Positions 1 to 12,749 of a DNA stretch of 64,000 bases are shown here, one piece after another. The position numbers were made by a program, and so were the translations under genes. The stretch covers positions 34,307,512-34,371,511 of the forward strand of contig OZ020306.1 in the NCBI GenBank assembly GCA_963971305.1. Direction: 5' to 3'. Numbering within the stretch: the first letter of the stretch is position 1; each line of letters begins with the position of its first letter. A model generated the notes under the pieces. The model worked only from the letters and a program-made list of their open reading frames with translations. It ran no database searches and was not told where the DNA came from. Source of the DNA: Arcuatula senhousia (Eukaryota; Mollusca; Bivalvia; Mytilida; Mytilidae).

Positions 1-1718
1 TTTGTAGAACTAAATGAGTTGAACATTTAAGCAAGCAACAGCTTTTTTCTATCTGCTATCGTTTTCATTCTATTTTTCAAATTTTGTCCATTCTAAAAAA
101 TAAATTCTATAAACCTTTTTTTTTTTTTTTTAATAAAGAATTATTTATAACAAAAATCAATCACGCGCTAGTCAAACGGTCAGGCTATGAAAACATTTTC
201 GTACCATTATAATTACCAACTATATGTTCGTAACAAATTGATTTGGAATGTAGTATGCTACTATGACTTTGGAGTTCCATATCTTGGGATTTCTTTTGTG
301 TCTGGCATCACACCCTCTCCTTTAACAATACCTGGCCATTTCAGTTTTGATCGAATTCTATTAAGAAATATAGGACTAAAATCCCCATTCACACCGACCA
401 CCATCTTACTTCGCCCTCTTCTACCTCCGCGATGTAAGTACTCAGTGTAACAACAAGAACGACAATAATACGACCATAGTATCGGTAGTTCATGGGAACG
501 TTTTCTCCAATGTTCAATTTAAGTACGATGCTACCTTCCTTTTTCATACCACACATTGACTCTAACAAATATTGATAGCGGGAAACAAATCCTTATGCGA
601 ATAAAACAACAGCCGAGCAACATTTTTTCATATTAATTCTTATACATGTAAGAAGTTTGAACAAGTTTCAGGAAAAGGTTGTGAAAAGAAGTTGCTGAGA
701 TAATTTAGGACAATATTCCACGACGTCTTCTTAACATCTCATGCTCCAAACATTCCTAGAGATACAGCTAAAATCAATCAAAATGTGTCATACTGAAATG
801 CCCTTTCCGTTACAGACGGGAAATTATGGACAACAGAACAAAACTAACCAGTTATTTAAAACTAAGTGTCAAAAGGTTTGAAATATAGAATAGGAACAAG
901 TTGTTTCTAAACATCTCTTTCTGAATCATAATAATTTGGACCACCGGGCTTTCGGTTTAGTGGTCCTTCAGACTAACGGACCTTTGAATTAACGACCCTC
1001 CGACTAAAGGTCCTTCGAACTAGCAAAGTTTCGGACTAACAGAACTTTGAACTTATAGACCGTCTTCTCAGCAACAAGGTTGCAACTTTACTCTCACAAA
1101 ACTTTTTTTTAATTTCAAATGTTCAGACCTTTTTCATTTTACTTTAAGCTTCTTTCAGTTAAAGGTAATTTTTCTTCGCGATGAAGTATTTGAATGTCAT
1201 ATAGAAAACATATTCAGTGCTTAGAATTTGATTTCAGTTTTGTACAAGTCAACGTTTGTATAAGCATTTTTAAAGTTTCTTACCACCTTTAATTGGGGAT
1301 ATTGAAACCCTTACTTCTGTAAAAAAGCTCAAATATGCACTAACAATCTTTTTTACATAATACATATTTTGTGCAACAGCTATCTTGTTTGTGGTGCTAT
1401 AAAATACATGTAAGACTTGGGGTTTCGAATATTTGAGAGGAAATTTTTCATACATTTCAGAAATATTACAGTATAAATGCAAATAAGACCAGGCGATGCA
1501 TATTTATTTGTGATAATTGCCTCACAGTTTTCGCACTTTAATATTATCTTCGTATTCGTTTATCATATCAAATCAATCAAATCAAACTTATAAAGCAAAT
1601 TTTCACTCAATGGAGGGCAAAAGACTACAACAATAAAGTGAAAAAAAAATTCAAACAATTATAATTGCATGACCAAAAAAAATGAAACTTAAGTGTGACC
1701 TGTCCCCGTGTCTCCTGT
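1..1718. other. Unassigned AT-rich DNA
   Basis: No gene recognised on either strand; open frames here are short and show no family motif. The first ~120 bases (a run resembling aagcaagcaacagctttttt followed by a T-rich stretch) resemble sequence at 43,670-43,900, so this looks like the truncated end of a dispersed repeat. Confidence 0.5.
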
Positions 1719-2236
1719 TAGTTAGTTAATTAATTATTGCTTTACTCCCAAGCAGCGCGATTTCGGCTATATCCGGGAGATGAACATGAAAGTGGTGATA
1801 CAATGAACATGAAATGATGATGAAGTGGAGGTAATGGGGACACAAGGCCAATCGGGTAGGAAAGTTTTTACTGCCACTGGAAAAGGGAGTGATGGGTAGA
1901 AACGGGAAATTTTGCCTCCTGCATGGGGATCCTACGGGTCCTGCTCTTACCGAGACCTGCAGCAGGGTTCTTTAACGTGCGAGGAACGTGACATTTTTCC
2001 CAACACGGTGCATCACTATGGTTTGCGGTCAGGTTTTCCGCATTATCGCCTGACGACCCCGCATCTCTCGATGTCAGGGCTGCCCCATTTAACCACCTGG
2101 GGCACACATCCCAGTCGCTTTGTGGGCAAAGCGGCCTGACTCCGATGTCAGGTTTCTGAGCGCTCTTTAGTGGACTGTTACCGACAAGCTTAGCGCTGCT
2201 GCGGGCCTATTCGCCTCCCGGGCCCCGCACGGGAAG
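1719..2236 (-). mobile_element. SINE-like insertion, copy 1 (12-bp target duplication)
   Basis: A 518-bp element flanked by the exact duplication CGTGTCTCCTGT at 1707-1718 and 2237-2248. It is read on the minus strand: the left edge as printed carries the short-motif tail (TTAGTTAGTTAATT, i.e. CTAA repeats at the element 3' end). It is clearly homologous to the element at 34,533-35,012 (shared blocks: ttactcccaagcagc, atatccgggagatgaacatg, gggatcctacgggtc, cgctttgtgggcaaagcggc) and more distantly to 38,082-38,524. It is GC-richer than its surroundings and has no coding capacity. Size, tail and variable-length target duplications fit a SINE moved by a LINE-type target-primed mechanism; no tRNA promoter boxes were confidently recognised, so the class is inferred. 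Confidence 0.75.
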
Positions 2237-2358
2237 CGTGTCTCCTGTGGTCAGTGCCGTTTAAGAAAAGGATCCTAGAAACTTTACTTGTTTACTATTA
2301 GTTGGTTTTAGATTAAAGTTAAGTTTAACTTTGTTTTGTAAAGAAAAATCAATGTCAA

Positions 2359-3850
2359 AGAAGCAGAGGTACCAATGGGGTATCTGAATGTCAAAAGTCC
2401 GAAAGGGCAGAGACAAAACCAGTAAACACCAACAAGAACGGCAAAAACAGACAACATGTAAAACATGGAAACACAAAATAACTGAATATCAATCAACAAC
2501 GCAACTCGAGTCGAAACAAGAGTGAACTCAGGTGCTCTGGAAGAGTAAGCAGTTCCTGTTTGCTATAGCACCTCCATCGCGTTGCCAATAGTGCATTCAG
2601 CGTGTTAAACCCGGTAAAGGAACTCAAAACAAAACCCTATGACAAACCAACATCTGCACTCATCTGAGAGATTGAAATCCAATATTTGTCTATAAGTGCA
2701 TGATGTCTACCGTAAAACTTCTTGAGTGAAGACAGCAACCGAGGAGCAACATAACCCTGTGTGAACAATTTTTGCGTCAGACGTGTCGCTCTGCTATGGA
2801 AATTAATGTAAGTCCCGCACGCTCTGGAGTAACGAATTTATTGAGATACGTAAACTCCATAAACTGGAGCGGACGGAATGTTGCTGCACAAGAAGGGAAA
2901 GTTGACGATTGGAAAGTTGAAGTCATCACGTTTGTCATAGAACTTTGTTGATAGTCTTCCTTGAGAGTCAATTTCGAGATGTAGATCTAAATATGAAGCA
3001 GACTTCCTAAAATCCGTTGTGTCCTTTATTTCAAGCTCCTGGGATATATGAGATGGAGAAAGTTACCAAATCGAGAATTGTTTAGTGAAAGGACATCATT
3101 AATATAACGGAACGTGAGGTTGAAAGAGAGAGCTAGTCTATGGTCTTTTGTCTAGAAGAAATTGTAAGAAGTCTGCTTCATATGAATAAAGAAACAAATC
3201 AGAAAGCAGAGGTGCACAATTATTGCCCATTTTAATCCCTATTGTTTGCTGAATACCAAATCGAGAATTGTTTAGTGAAAGGACATCATCAATCTAACGG
3301 AACGTGAGCTAGTCTACGGTCTTTTTATTCTAGAAGAGATTGTAAGAAGTCTGCTTCATATGAATAAAGAAACAAATCAGATAGCAGATGTGCACAATTA
3401 TTGCCCATTTGAATCCCTATTGTTTGCTGAAAAACACGTCCACCAAACTGAACAAATATGTTGTCAATAAGAAAGTTGAGCATGTCGATTACTTGGTCTT
3501 CTGTAAATTCGTTTTTTTTTTCTTAGACTCATTGATGACAAAGTAAATCTTGTTATGATCGACTGCAAGATATTTGTACATGCGTTTTCCATTCTTTTTG
3601 AAAAAAGCTGCGTTTAATCAGCTGTGCCAATCGCGATTTCAGTTGTTCATGTGGAATAAAAGTGTAAAGTGTCGAGAAATCGAATGCTTTGATACTGTTA
3701 CAAGATTAAACTGATTTAGAGTTAAGAATCTCTATCAGTTCTTTTGAATTCTTCAGGATCCACATTTGATTGACATCATTTCAAGAATAACAACATTCGT
3801 AATATTTCTGGAGGCCGGATTCTATTGCCGTAAGTATTGAAGTCAATAGA
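2359..3850 (-). mobile_element. Penelope-like retroelement copy, broken
   Basis: Minus-strand, degraded copy of the reverse transcriptase family seen best at 36,240-37,725. The 3' tail lies at 2359-2650 (ends at the family terminus CCTCTGCTTCTTT), and the conserved ORF end (encoding SADVGLS then stop) at ~2640-2660. Upstream are the parts encoding the LYDKRDDFNFP region, the YxDD region and the GIPMGTNCAP region, the last with frame damage. The start matches the stretch around 36,400-36,420. It contains an internal direct duplication of ~175-190 bp (3066-3253 and 3257-3430, differing by small indels). Not functional. Confidence 0.8.
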
Positions 3851-6800
3851 ACTTAAAGTCAATTTATCAATTCAAGTTAATTTTACAATTACAAAGAAAG
3901 TGTGTCTCGTTGAACGTTTTGGAAATTCTTCTCTTTGTATCTTTTCATATCTTTGTATTATCTTATATCGCTCAGTTCTTAAAGCTATCGTTGTTCAAAT
4001 ATTAAATTCTGTTTTTAACATAATCTGTTAACAATTATGGTTAATGCGCCAGGCTACTAACATCAAGGTTCATGGTTTGATCCTCGTGTGCGGTGACCAT
4101 TTCATGAACTAACTTTCCGAATCACTCTTGACACTATTTGCAAGGATGGTTTCAAGGAACGTTCCCAGTTGTTCTCTGAATGGACGAAAAAAGTTTTCCC
4201 TCGTATGTGGAGAGCAATACCCTATGCACGTTCAATTCGATACGAAAAGGCTCAACGTTGCCACACTCGCTAATTTCGAGCTATTCCTAATCCAGGATAA
4301 ATTAATCTGTTTAAAGTAATGGTGGTTCTTAATTCTAATTATTTTTTGTATTTATCATCTGAGAATCCGTATAGAAATCTTGACCTAATGTAAAAGATAG
4401 TGTAAATGATGTTATTGTGTCACCACAATAGCCATCCAATCAATCTAAAAAAATCAAAAGTCCATAGGATTCAACAAAGGATTAAATCGAACCTTTTGTG
4501 AATCTGAAAGAACTGGAAGTAGGGGTAGTTTTACTCATTTATCAAAACTATGTTTGTAGAAGCTGCTAGTTTTCCAAGATGACAAATAGCAAGCTCTACA
4601 AAAGGATGCCAATTACTAAGAAGACAAAATTATATTTGTAGCATACTTTAAAAAAAATAAAATTAAGGTTCCTAGACTTCTATTCTTGTAAAGTTTGTAC
4701 AACACCAGCATACCCATAATGAGGTACAATTACAAATCGCAAGAATTCTAAATTGACATGAAATTTAAATTTATTACTTATTAGTAAAACTTTGCCGCTT
4801 ACTAGTAATATGTTTTGGAATTTTATTCCTTTGCATCAATTAACATACACAAAATATTTAGTTCTATATCATGTATATCGTTTTTATTTGACAAATTTCA
4901 TTCGCATCAAAGCTTCTTTCTTGGTTAAGATATTAACTTCGAGGTAACCTGAACCTGACACAGTTTTTCTTCATTTTGCATTAAGGATGGTAAGGTCACT
5001 GACAATATGTGGTTAAATAGCTCTCTTGGTTAAAGAAAATGACCTTCAGCTGTCAAAGTACATGAAGTATGAGTTTATATATGCACTCTGTTAAGGCAAC
5101 GATGGGTCATAATGGTGTCAGTGTTACAACTAGATAAAAAATCAATTATTTAATGCTAATATGATTTTTGTGTGTAAGACATTGAATATACAGCGTACAT
5201 TTTTTTCCAAAATTTTTATTCAAATATAAGTGATATCAATATATAATGGAAAGAAACATTATTTTAATCATCTTATATCATTCTTGAATCTTATTTGAAG
5301 ATTATTGTGTTCATAAAGTTAATATTTTACAATATATAAAATCTAGTTAGACTCTTTTATCATTATTATCAGCTATCATAAAGCAGATTTTATTAATTTA
5401 AATGTGAAAATAAAGCTGTTTTTTCGTAGCATATAGGTAAAAAAGTTAATTGTGTTTTATTTGTATTTTAATATAATATTCAGAAATATGCATAAAGCAA
5501 GTGATATCGAATAATAAAATAGCCCAATAATTAAATATCTAACGGGATGGTGAACTGATTAAAGACGGCAGTTCTTATGCGCAATAGCATTGCGCATGGA
5601 GAGCCGGAAGCGGGCCTTTTGAATATGAATGTTTGTTATGTATGAAGAATTTAATTAATAGTCAGAGTGCATTTTGACAGGTGACAGTCTATTATTTTTG
5701 TAAGTACACGCAAACTCTTATTAATTAATCCATTTTTAAAGTCGTTATGTGCACTGTATTGTAATCGTAGATGATAATTCATTAATTTGTGGTTGTCTTA
5801 TTGTTCTTAAGTTCCCGCTTTAGTTAGGATAGGTCGTAACTTTTCAGTGTATTTTTTTGGTATTGGTTTTCATGTAATGAAGAACCAATTATAATTAAAT
5901 CTAGATTTAAGTGGTTTCATATTGACTGACGTACTAATGTTACTGTCTCGTCTGATTTATGTCAACAAACCAGTGGCTAAATACTTAAATATTTCAACAT
6001 GTACACAATATCTTGTGGATATCTATATCATAAGAGATTATTGAGATTCCATAGGGGAGGTAAAGCCATTTTATATACTGATAAGATTACCATTTACACT
6101 AAGTATTATAATTGGAAATTATGGTCAAACTTTGACCAAAATAAGTTTGTTACTACGACTTCAATTATGCGGAGAGCTTAAAATATACAATTTAACAGTG
6201 TTTGTTTTGAAAAGAAAGGCATATTAGAGGCTAAAAATTATCGTTTTAAAAATGGATAACAATAATTCATTCGATTATCTGCCAAAACATTAATTTAAAA
6301 TTCATGGTTGTAGAATAATCATCAAGACAACGTCACAGACTACTTATTAGAAGTACAATCTTTTTCTAGAAAAAAGAACATGGAATTACAAACAATAAAG
6401 GTAATTTCTAGTGAAATGCATGCTAAATTTACAAACTTCTATTTTTCTTTTAAGAAATACAGTTAAACATCTTTTAAGTAGAACTCGTTTTTGAAAAAGC
6501 CACTCAGCACCATTTAATAACGGAAAAAATTCGTTCTCATTACGTAGCTTTTATTTATTAATAGTGTAATGAATTTTGATTGTGCAGTGTTTTCTTCAGA
6601 CGGTTAAGCTATAACATAGAGAAGTAAATTAATAGCTAGTCTTATATTTTTAGAAGCTCGTTTGCTTTGTCGGATGAGGATTTTATGGCTTTATTACGGA
6701 TAGATAGAGGTTATCAGCATGTCAAGACAACCTCTTCATTAGTGTAAACAATTGATGTTTACTTTATGGTGTGTTATCCCCTTTTTAAAATATTATTATA

Positions 6801-7400
6801 AGATAATGATAACAATGAAATTATCAACACAATTCAATACTAGTCTATAAAACATAGCGTATACTATTTTTTTTAAATTTGTATAATATTAATTTCATAA
6901 AACTTTGATGCTCGTTTCTCTACATGTATTTCTTTCAATGAGCAATCGTTTTTAATTTTCCCCTAGAGAGTTCATTCTATTGATCACAAGCATAATTAGG
7001 ACAACCAGTCAATCTCTTTTCGTAAACATAAGAAAGTTAATTTTCAATGAATATCTACAACTGTGGTGAGAGGTCAATGCTGACGCTAAAGCAGTGCGTT
7101 TAAGCATTACGAATTTTTTATAATGGACTGAATGAAATTACAAAACAAAGACAAACAAACCAATATACAATAAGAAAACCATTTGTTGAAACGGAAAACA
7201 TAGACATTTTGTTTTTCTAGGTATTTGAAAATACCTCTATTAAATAGACAGTATCTCTTTATATTTATAGTTTAATGAGAATAACAAGTGCATAATATAT
7301 GAGCAAATTAAGTTACATGTATAACTCATTTAAAGAGGAGAATCTTTTTGCATATTTAAAAGACATTATTAATCTTTTAACTGACATACACTCAAAGATG
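3851..7400. other. Unassigned AT-rich DNA
   Basis: About 3.5 kb with no gene, RNA or repeat family that can be supported by reading. Frames of about 60 codons occur by chance and share no motif with known families. Confidence 0.5.
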
Positions 7401-7406
7401 ACATCA

Positions 7407-7440
7407 TTTAAGTGTAGGTTTTCCAAAACCTACACTTAAA
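7407..7440. repeat. Short perfect palindrome
   Basis: Two 16-base arms (TTTAAGTGTAGGTTTT and its exact complement) separated by CC. It would extrude as a small hairpin; no flanking element was defined. Confidence 0.85.
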
Positions 7441-7519
7441 AATCCATAGAAAAATTAATGCGGGATGCAAAAAAGTTATATTAATGCTTTATGCAAATAT
7501 ATAGAGTAATGTGGCAAAC

Positions 7520-8030
7520 CTTTTTTATGCCCACGCGACGACATGTCGGGGGGGGGGGGGCATTAAGTTTTACTCTTGTCCGTCCGTCCGTCCGTCCGTA
7601 CGAATTTCCGTCAAGCTTTTCTCAGGAACCTTACATGAGAATGATTTGAAACTTGGTAGGATGGTTGAGTATGGCAAACTATACGTCCTAAGTGATTTTG
7701 AGAACTGTCGGACACCTACTTCCTGTTTGGGACTTAGGACAATTTTAAAGTATGTGAACATGATATGAAAATTTCCGTCAATCTTTTCTTAGGAACTGTA
7801 TACCACAATGTTTTGAAACTTGGTAGGATGGATCAGTATGACAAACTGTATGTCCTTAGCGATTTTCAGACTTGTCAAAAATCTACTTCCTGTTTGGGGC
7901 CAGCGGGGGCATCCGTGTCCCATTGACACATTTTCTCTTTATTTTAAGCCTAAAACTGTATTTTTTTTCTTTAAAGGAAAACATATATGGATTCAAATCA
8001 GAAGATAGCAGAGGAAGGTGAGAAAGAACA
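7520..8030 (+). repeat. Dispersed repeat with GTCCGTCC run and two ~170-bp sub-copies
   Basis: Starts near a cgacgacatgtcg motif and a G12 run, then a GTCCGTCCGTCCGTCC run. It has two related halves, each running from aatttccgtcaa through tctt/ctcaggaac to gaaacttggtaggatgg (near 7600 and 7770). The same opening (cagcgacgacatgtcg) recurs at 12,522, and related GTCC-rich sequence at 8250, 11,905, 32,745 and 57,860. No reading frame is conserved between copies, so it is annotated as a non-coding repeat. Confidence 0.6.
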
Positions 8031-8521
8031 TCAATAAAGAATAAGTTATTGAATGTGACATTGCCATAGACATTACGTTGAATATTGTCATGATATTATG
8101 TTGTAAAATCATTTTTTATGTAATTTATTTACGCTGTACGGTAACAGGCTTTCTGGATCATGTGTGTGTTACTTCTAATTAAAATCTACAATCATAACAT
8201 TTAAAAAAAAACGTTATGATGCCCCCATTCGAAGAACAGGTAGATGTCTTCCGTCGGTCCGTCCGTCAAAACTATAAAACGAGATCGATAAAGTCAACCA
8301 TTTGACTCTATTCGCTTTATAAAGTCTAATTAAAAAGTACCTTTATTCGATTTTATTGTATAGGATACTTAATAAAGGAAGGTTGGACGTAAATAAACAC
8401 TAATAAAGCTTAGCCCTGTCACTATTTACATTTGCATGTCTTAATCTACGGATCTTCTTGTACTTGTTGTTTTCATGATGTTTAGTAATTGTCTAAAGAA
8501 GGTAATTTTAAGACAATTTAT

Positions 8522-8753
8522 GGACCATTTGGTTTTCGGGGGGGCTGGGATTTTACCTTGAGTCGGGATTTTTTTTTCGCCTGCTTCACGATCCAGATTT
8601 TTTTTTCAATTGCCAAGATTGAAGCCAGATTATTTTACTTGCAACCTAGGTGCTGGCCAGATTAATTATTCTTTTAACAAAAAATCAGGGCCGATTTTTT
8701 TCCCAAAAATCCCACACTGCAGGCCTCCCCCAGAAAATCAAATGGTCTCTCCC
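8522..8753. mobile_element. MITE, degraded copy of the CCATTTG-TIR family
   Basis: Inverted ends: left GGACCATTTGGTTTTC, right (reversed) GGGAGAGACCATTTGATTTTC, about 230 bp apart, with G-rich and C-rich runs just inside each end. The same end sequence is found at 33,855-34,134, where a TAA duplication is clear. The left terminus here is eroded and no target duplication can be called. Confidence 0.6.
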
Positions 8754-9504
8754 AAAAAAAAATGATATTTTGCACAATTCAATGATTGTAAGTAAACTTG
8801 TGATTTTTTAAATATTGGTAACACTATTTTAATCTGAACTGTCCTTGTCTTAGGAACAAGGGTCAAAGGAGGATTTAAGATGAGTTATGCGGTGGAGCTC
8901 ACACACTTTTGTGGCCTACGTTGAAATTGAATTTGTTATTAAATTTTTGATTATTTTTAGACTTTTAAATAAAAGGGCAAATATGTAAAACTTTACATGT
9001 ATGTAAAGCGGCCCAGTTATAGACATTTAATACTATTGTCTATATATATACATATTGACCAATTCCGATGTGCGTTGCCTAAATGACTTTTTTTATATTT
9101 GCAATATATTTGCTCAGTTCTTGTAACTCATGAGCATCACCAAAGTGAAAACCACATGGATGATGGTGAGAAAGACGGAAGATGTATTATTATGTTTTTT
9201 GCATGTTTAAGAAAGTGTGCCTTGTTTGTCTCTGATGAAGACATCAAAGTTGCTTAAAGGCATGAAGAAAATTGTGTGGCGGGTTGGTTTGTTATGCACA
9301 AATTCTCTCGTATTGTTCATTTTTGGAGAGTCACTAATGAGAAAAAGATGATTTTTGTTTTATAAATTTATTCCAATACAAACATACAAAAATGAAATTT
9401 CAATACAAGCTGAAATGATTTGTTAAAGGGCAAAATTTTAAATGTACTGAAATTTATTTATACAGTATATATACATTTGGGGCGATTGATCATTTGATAA
9501 TTTA

Positions 9505-9946
9505 GTGGGGATTTATCCCCACTGTGGTCAATGCTTAATTTATCTATTGTTTGTCGATTAAAAAGAGATTCTTTTCATTAGTCTGTTTATATATAACTTG
9601 AAATGGGGATATATCCCCAATCAAAATTAATGTAAGTCAGGTATATTGTATACTGTAGTAATGCTACATAAAGTTCACCACATCGACTACTAAAATTAGT
9701 CTACCATGTGATTGGGTATTTTATCCCCGCTTAAAGTTGTATGTTATCTAAATTTTACACAACTGGGGATATATCCCCGCTATGAGCTGATCAGTGTTAA
9801 TGTTAAACACAATTGGGGATTTATCCCCATTGCATTGTTACTATTATTACTATTTGTAGATTTGTGTCGTTTCAATTAAACTATAATTTCAACTTTCAAC
9901 TTTTTTTTCTTTGAATTTTACAAAAAAGTGGGGATTTATCCCCAAT
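9505..9946. repeat. Cluster of GGGGATWTATCCCC palindromes
   Basis: Near-identical palindromes at 9507-9520, 9604-9617, 9764-9778, 9814-9828 and 9930-9943, plus a half-eroded one near 9715-9729, about 50-115 bases apart. The DNA between them is AT-rich and not obviously repeated, so the palindromes are better conserved than the spacers. Possible readings: remnants of a degenerate tandem repeat, hairpin ends of small insertions, or a cluster of protein-binding sites. The core looks like an over-long kappaB-type site, but that is only a resemblance. Confidence 0.7.
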
Positions 9947-10132
9947 ATGTACATTAAAATGTATCAAATATATACAAATACAACATTTTTTTAGGTCAAA
10001 TAGTACAGATTTAAACCACAAAATGTGAAAAAATGACCATTTTAACAAGTTGACGTGAATAAAAAGGAAAAAAGTACATTTTCCTTTTCTGAAATAAAAA
10101 CACTTCCTTTTAAATGCAAAAGAAGGGCAAAG

Positions 10133-11207
10133 GTATGGAACGCCCTAGCTGTCATATATTAGTTAGACATAAAATGTAATGTAAAACAACAAAACGTACA
10201 GTTAAACTATCATGACGTTGAGTCAAGATATCATAATGTTCAGTCCAGCTTATATGACGTTGTGTCAAGATTTCATGATGTTTAGCCCAGATTGTATGCG
10301 GTTGTGTCAAGATATCATGATGTTTTGTTTAGCTATACCGATGTAATGTCAAGTTTTCCAATCGACATGCTAATTTGATTAAATGCATTTTACAAACTAC
10401 ACAATGTAAGGCTTGAACACAAAGAAGAAAAGCTTAATAAACTGATGATGCGGTTGTAAATGTGGATTGTAAATGGTAAACAACAAAACGTGATGTTAAG
10501 ATATCATGATCTTGAGTCATGAAAGCGCAATGTTGAGTTCAGATATAAAGATGTTATTCCAAATCTTCATGACGCTATGCTCGTTAATAAAGCGCCTTTT
10601 AAAAATAACAAAATGTAAATCTTAATCAGAATGAAGTAAAGCTTAATAAACTTATGGCATGGTTGAAAAAATAAGATTGTATAGTAAAACCACAGAAAGG
10701 GAAGTTTAAAAGCGCTTTGTTGTGTCAAGACAGCAAGAAGTTAAATCCAAATGTTGTGATGATGAGTTCTGATACAAAGATGTAATGCAAACTCTACCTG
10801 ACGACATGCTCATTTGATAAAACGCCTTTTACAAATTACAAAATTTAAAGCTTAAACGGGAAAAAGAAGAGTTAAACAGACTGATCGTACGGTTGTGAAA
10901 GTAGATTGTAATGTTAAACAACAAAAAGTGATGTTAAGATATCGTGATGTTGAGTCAAGAAAGCGTAATGTTGAGTTCAGATATAAAGATGTTATGCCGA
11001 ATCTTCATGACGATATGCTCGTTAATAAAATGCCTTTTATTTACGAAATGTAAAGCTTAGATAGAAAGAAGTAAAGTTTAATAAACTAATGACAAGGCTG
11101 AAATTGTACATTGTAGGTTGTAATGTACAACATCAGAACTAGAGGTTGAGATATCGTGTTGTTAGGTCCGAACGTCATGATAATGAGTAAAAAAAGATTC
11201 TGAATTG
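10133..11207 (+). repeat. Left arm (S) of a ~17-kb inverted repeat; tandem ~300-bp sub-units
   Basis: About 1.07 kb made of three to four diverged sub-units. Each has the order: aatgtaaagctta, aagaagtaaagcttaataaact, a gtaaacaacaaaacgtgatg block, gatatcatgat/gttgagtcaaga, ataaagatgttatgc, and catgctcattt/cgttaataaa. An inverted copy is distributed over 14,438-14,694, 24,833-25,141, 26,283-26,493 and 26,811-27,117. This copy is uninterrupted and so shows the ancestral state at each of the three insertion points. The outer end GTATGGAACGCCC matches the complement of the end at 27,105-27,117. No coding potential. Confidence 0.85.
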
Positions 11208-11429
11208 AATTGTTTGTTGCTATTCAGTTTTGGGATACGGTTTTTTTAATCGATATGTTTGAATTTTGTACATCAGTCGATTAATGATTCTCAGCTAGCT
11301 GTCGGTAACAGCGAGTGTTCTTTAAAGAGTTCCTCTACCGTTCGTCTATTCTTGTTGTCTTTTGTTTAAGGTTCTCTCTGATGAATTAAACGTTGATTGA
11401 TTTTGATTTTTATTGGGTTTTTTAGCTTT

Positions 11430-11875
11430 GTCTGAGATTATGATAGGGGGAAGGTTGGGCCCAAAAGGCTGGTTTGGCCCCGCCACGTTTTGAATATGTC
11501 TGTCCTAAGCCGGGAATCTTTGACAAAGCTTTTGTTTGGTCTTGTCTTTTTGATGTTTTGTGTTCATTGTTTAAGAGGGGGTCTATCTTGACTATTTCAG
11601 GACTGGATTTAAATTATGTACATTTTATTTAGACCTTGGGCCGATTGCAGCAGCGCCTACTGGCCTTGTTGAAGGCTGCTGGCAATTTTTCATTGTGTTT
11701 TTTCTTCTTCTAAATTACCGCTTGTTTTGTGAGCTGTGTGACGTACACTTATTCCACTTCTCATTATTTTCTATTACGTTGTTTGTTTATTCGTGCCGTT
11801 TGAGTTTACTGATGTTGTCTTTGCCCACTCGGACGTTCAACATTCTAATTGGCACTTCTGTGTTTCTTAATTATA
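11430..11875 (+). repeat. Dispersed repeat remnant followed by an eroded Penelope-like 3' tail
   Basis: 11,430-11,700 carries the aaggttgggcccaaaaggct and tgtcctaagccgggaa motifs, typical of a non-coding dispersed repeat. 11,720-11,875 is a diverged version of the retroelement 3' tail (compare tgtctttgcccactcggacg with the family tgtctctgccctttcggac) ending at gcacttctgtgtttctt. It marks another 5'-truncated copy. Confidence 0.45.
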
Positions 11876-12745
11876 CCCCTGCTTCGAAGAAAAAGGGGCG
11901 TCTGTCCTATCGTCCATCCATCTGTTCGTTTGCAACATAACTTTCGTACCAGTTTTCTCAGAAGCTACCACAGTGATTTGAAATTTGGTATATGGCTTCA
12001 GTATAATGTTCTTATTGCAAGTAATGAAATTAGGTCTATTGAATATCTACTTCCCGTTTAGCAACTTTGTCAACTTTCAACATTGCTGGTCAATTGTTGA
12101 AAGGTTTCGTACCAGTTTTCTTGACAACTATTCATCACGGGGACTTAATATTTGGTATATGACTTTAGTATAAGATCCGCTATTATGAGTTCCCAAATTT
12201 GGTCTGTCAGATATAGACTTCCTGTTTAATTTTCAACATTACCTGTCAAAGGCTAAAAAAAAACGTAACAGTTTTCTTGTCAACTATACTCATTACAAAG
12301 CATTGGTATACTTCAGTATGAGGTTCCTTTAAAATTGCAAATACCAAGTTTAGGTATGCTAGATATCTACTTCCTGTTAACCGATTTAGTCAATTTGAGG
12401 GGGTAGCATGGGTATATTTGAGAGACTCGTGGCCCACAGATTCCTTAATTTTTGCATTGCAAATGATTTCCACCAAAGGCTACTTATTAAGAAACTTATT
12501 GTGGCAACTAAATTTTTATGTCCCAGCGACGACATGTCGAGGCATTAATTTTACTCGTGCCCGTCGGTAGGTACATGTATGTCTGTACGAACGTACAAAA
12601 TTTTCGTCGCACTATACTTAAAACATACATTAGATTGATATTTAGTATGTGGAATTTATGTGATCTATTGTATGTCTTTAGTAACTTTATGTTTTTGCCA
12701 GGCTTTGATTTAAAAAAATATTTTACGCATTACAAGTTTTTGTCG
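11876..12745 (+). repeat. Dispersed repeat copies (GTCC-rich family)
   Basis: Three diverged sub-copies share a (g/t)taccagttttctt...gaaatttggta ... tctacttcc(c/t)gttta pattern near 11,945, 12,105 and 12,270, followed by a separate start (cagcgacgacatgtcg) at 12,522 that matches 7533. Internal frames differ between copies; non-coding. Confidence 0.55.
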
Positions 12746-12749
12746 CAAT

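Noticed and set aside
1868..2139. Overlapping 75- and 79-codon frames on both strands
   Set aside because: They lie wholly inside the SINE-like element, and the equivalent region of its second copy does not keep the same frames open.
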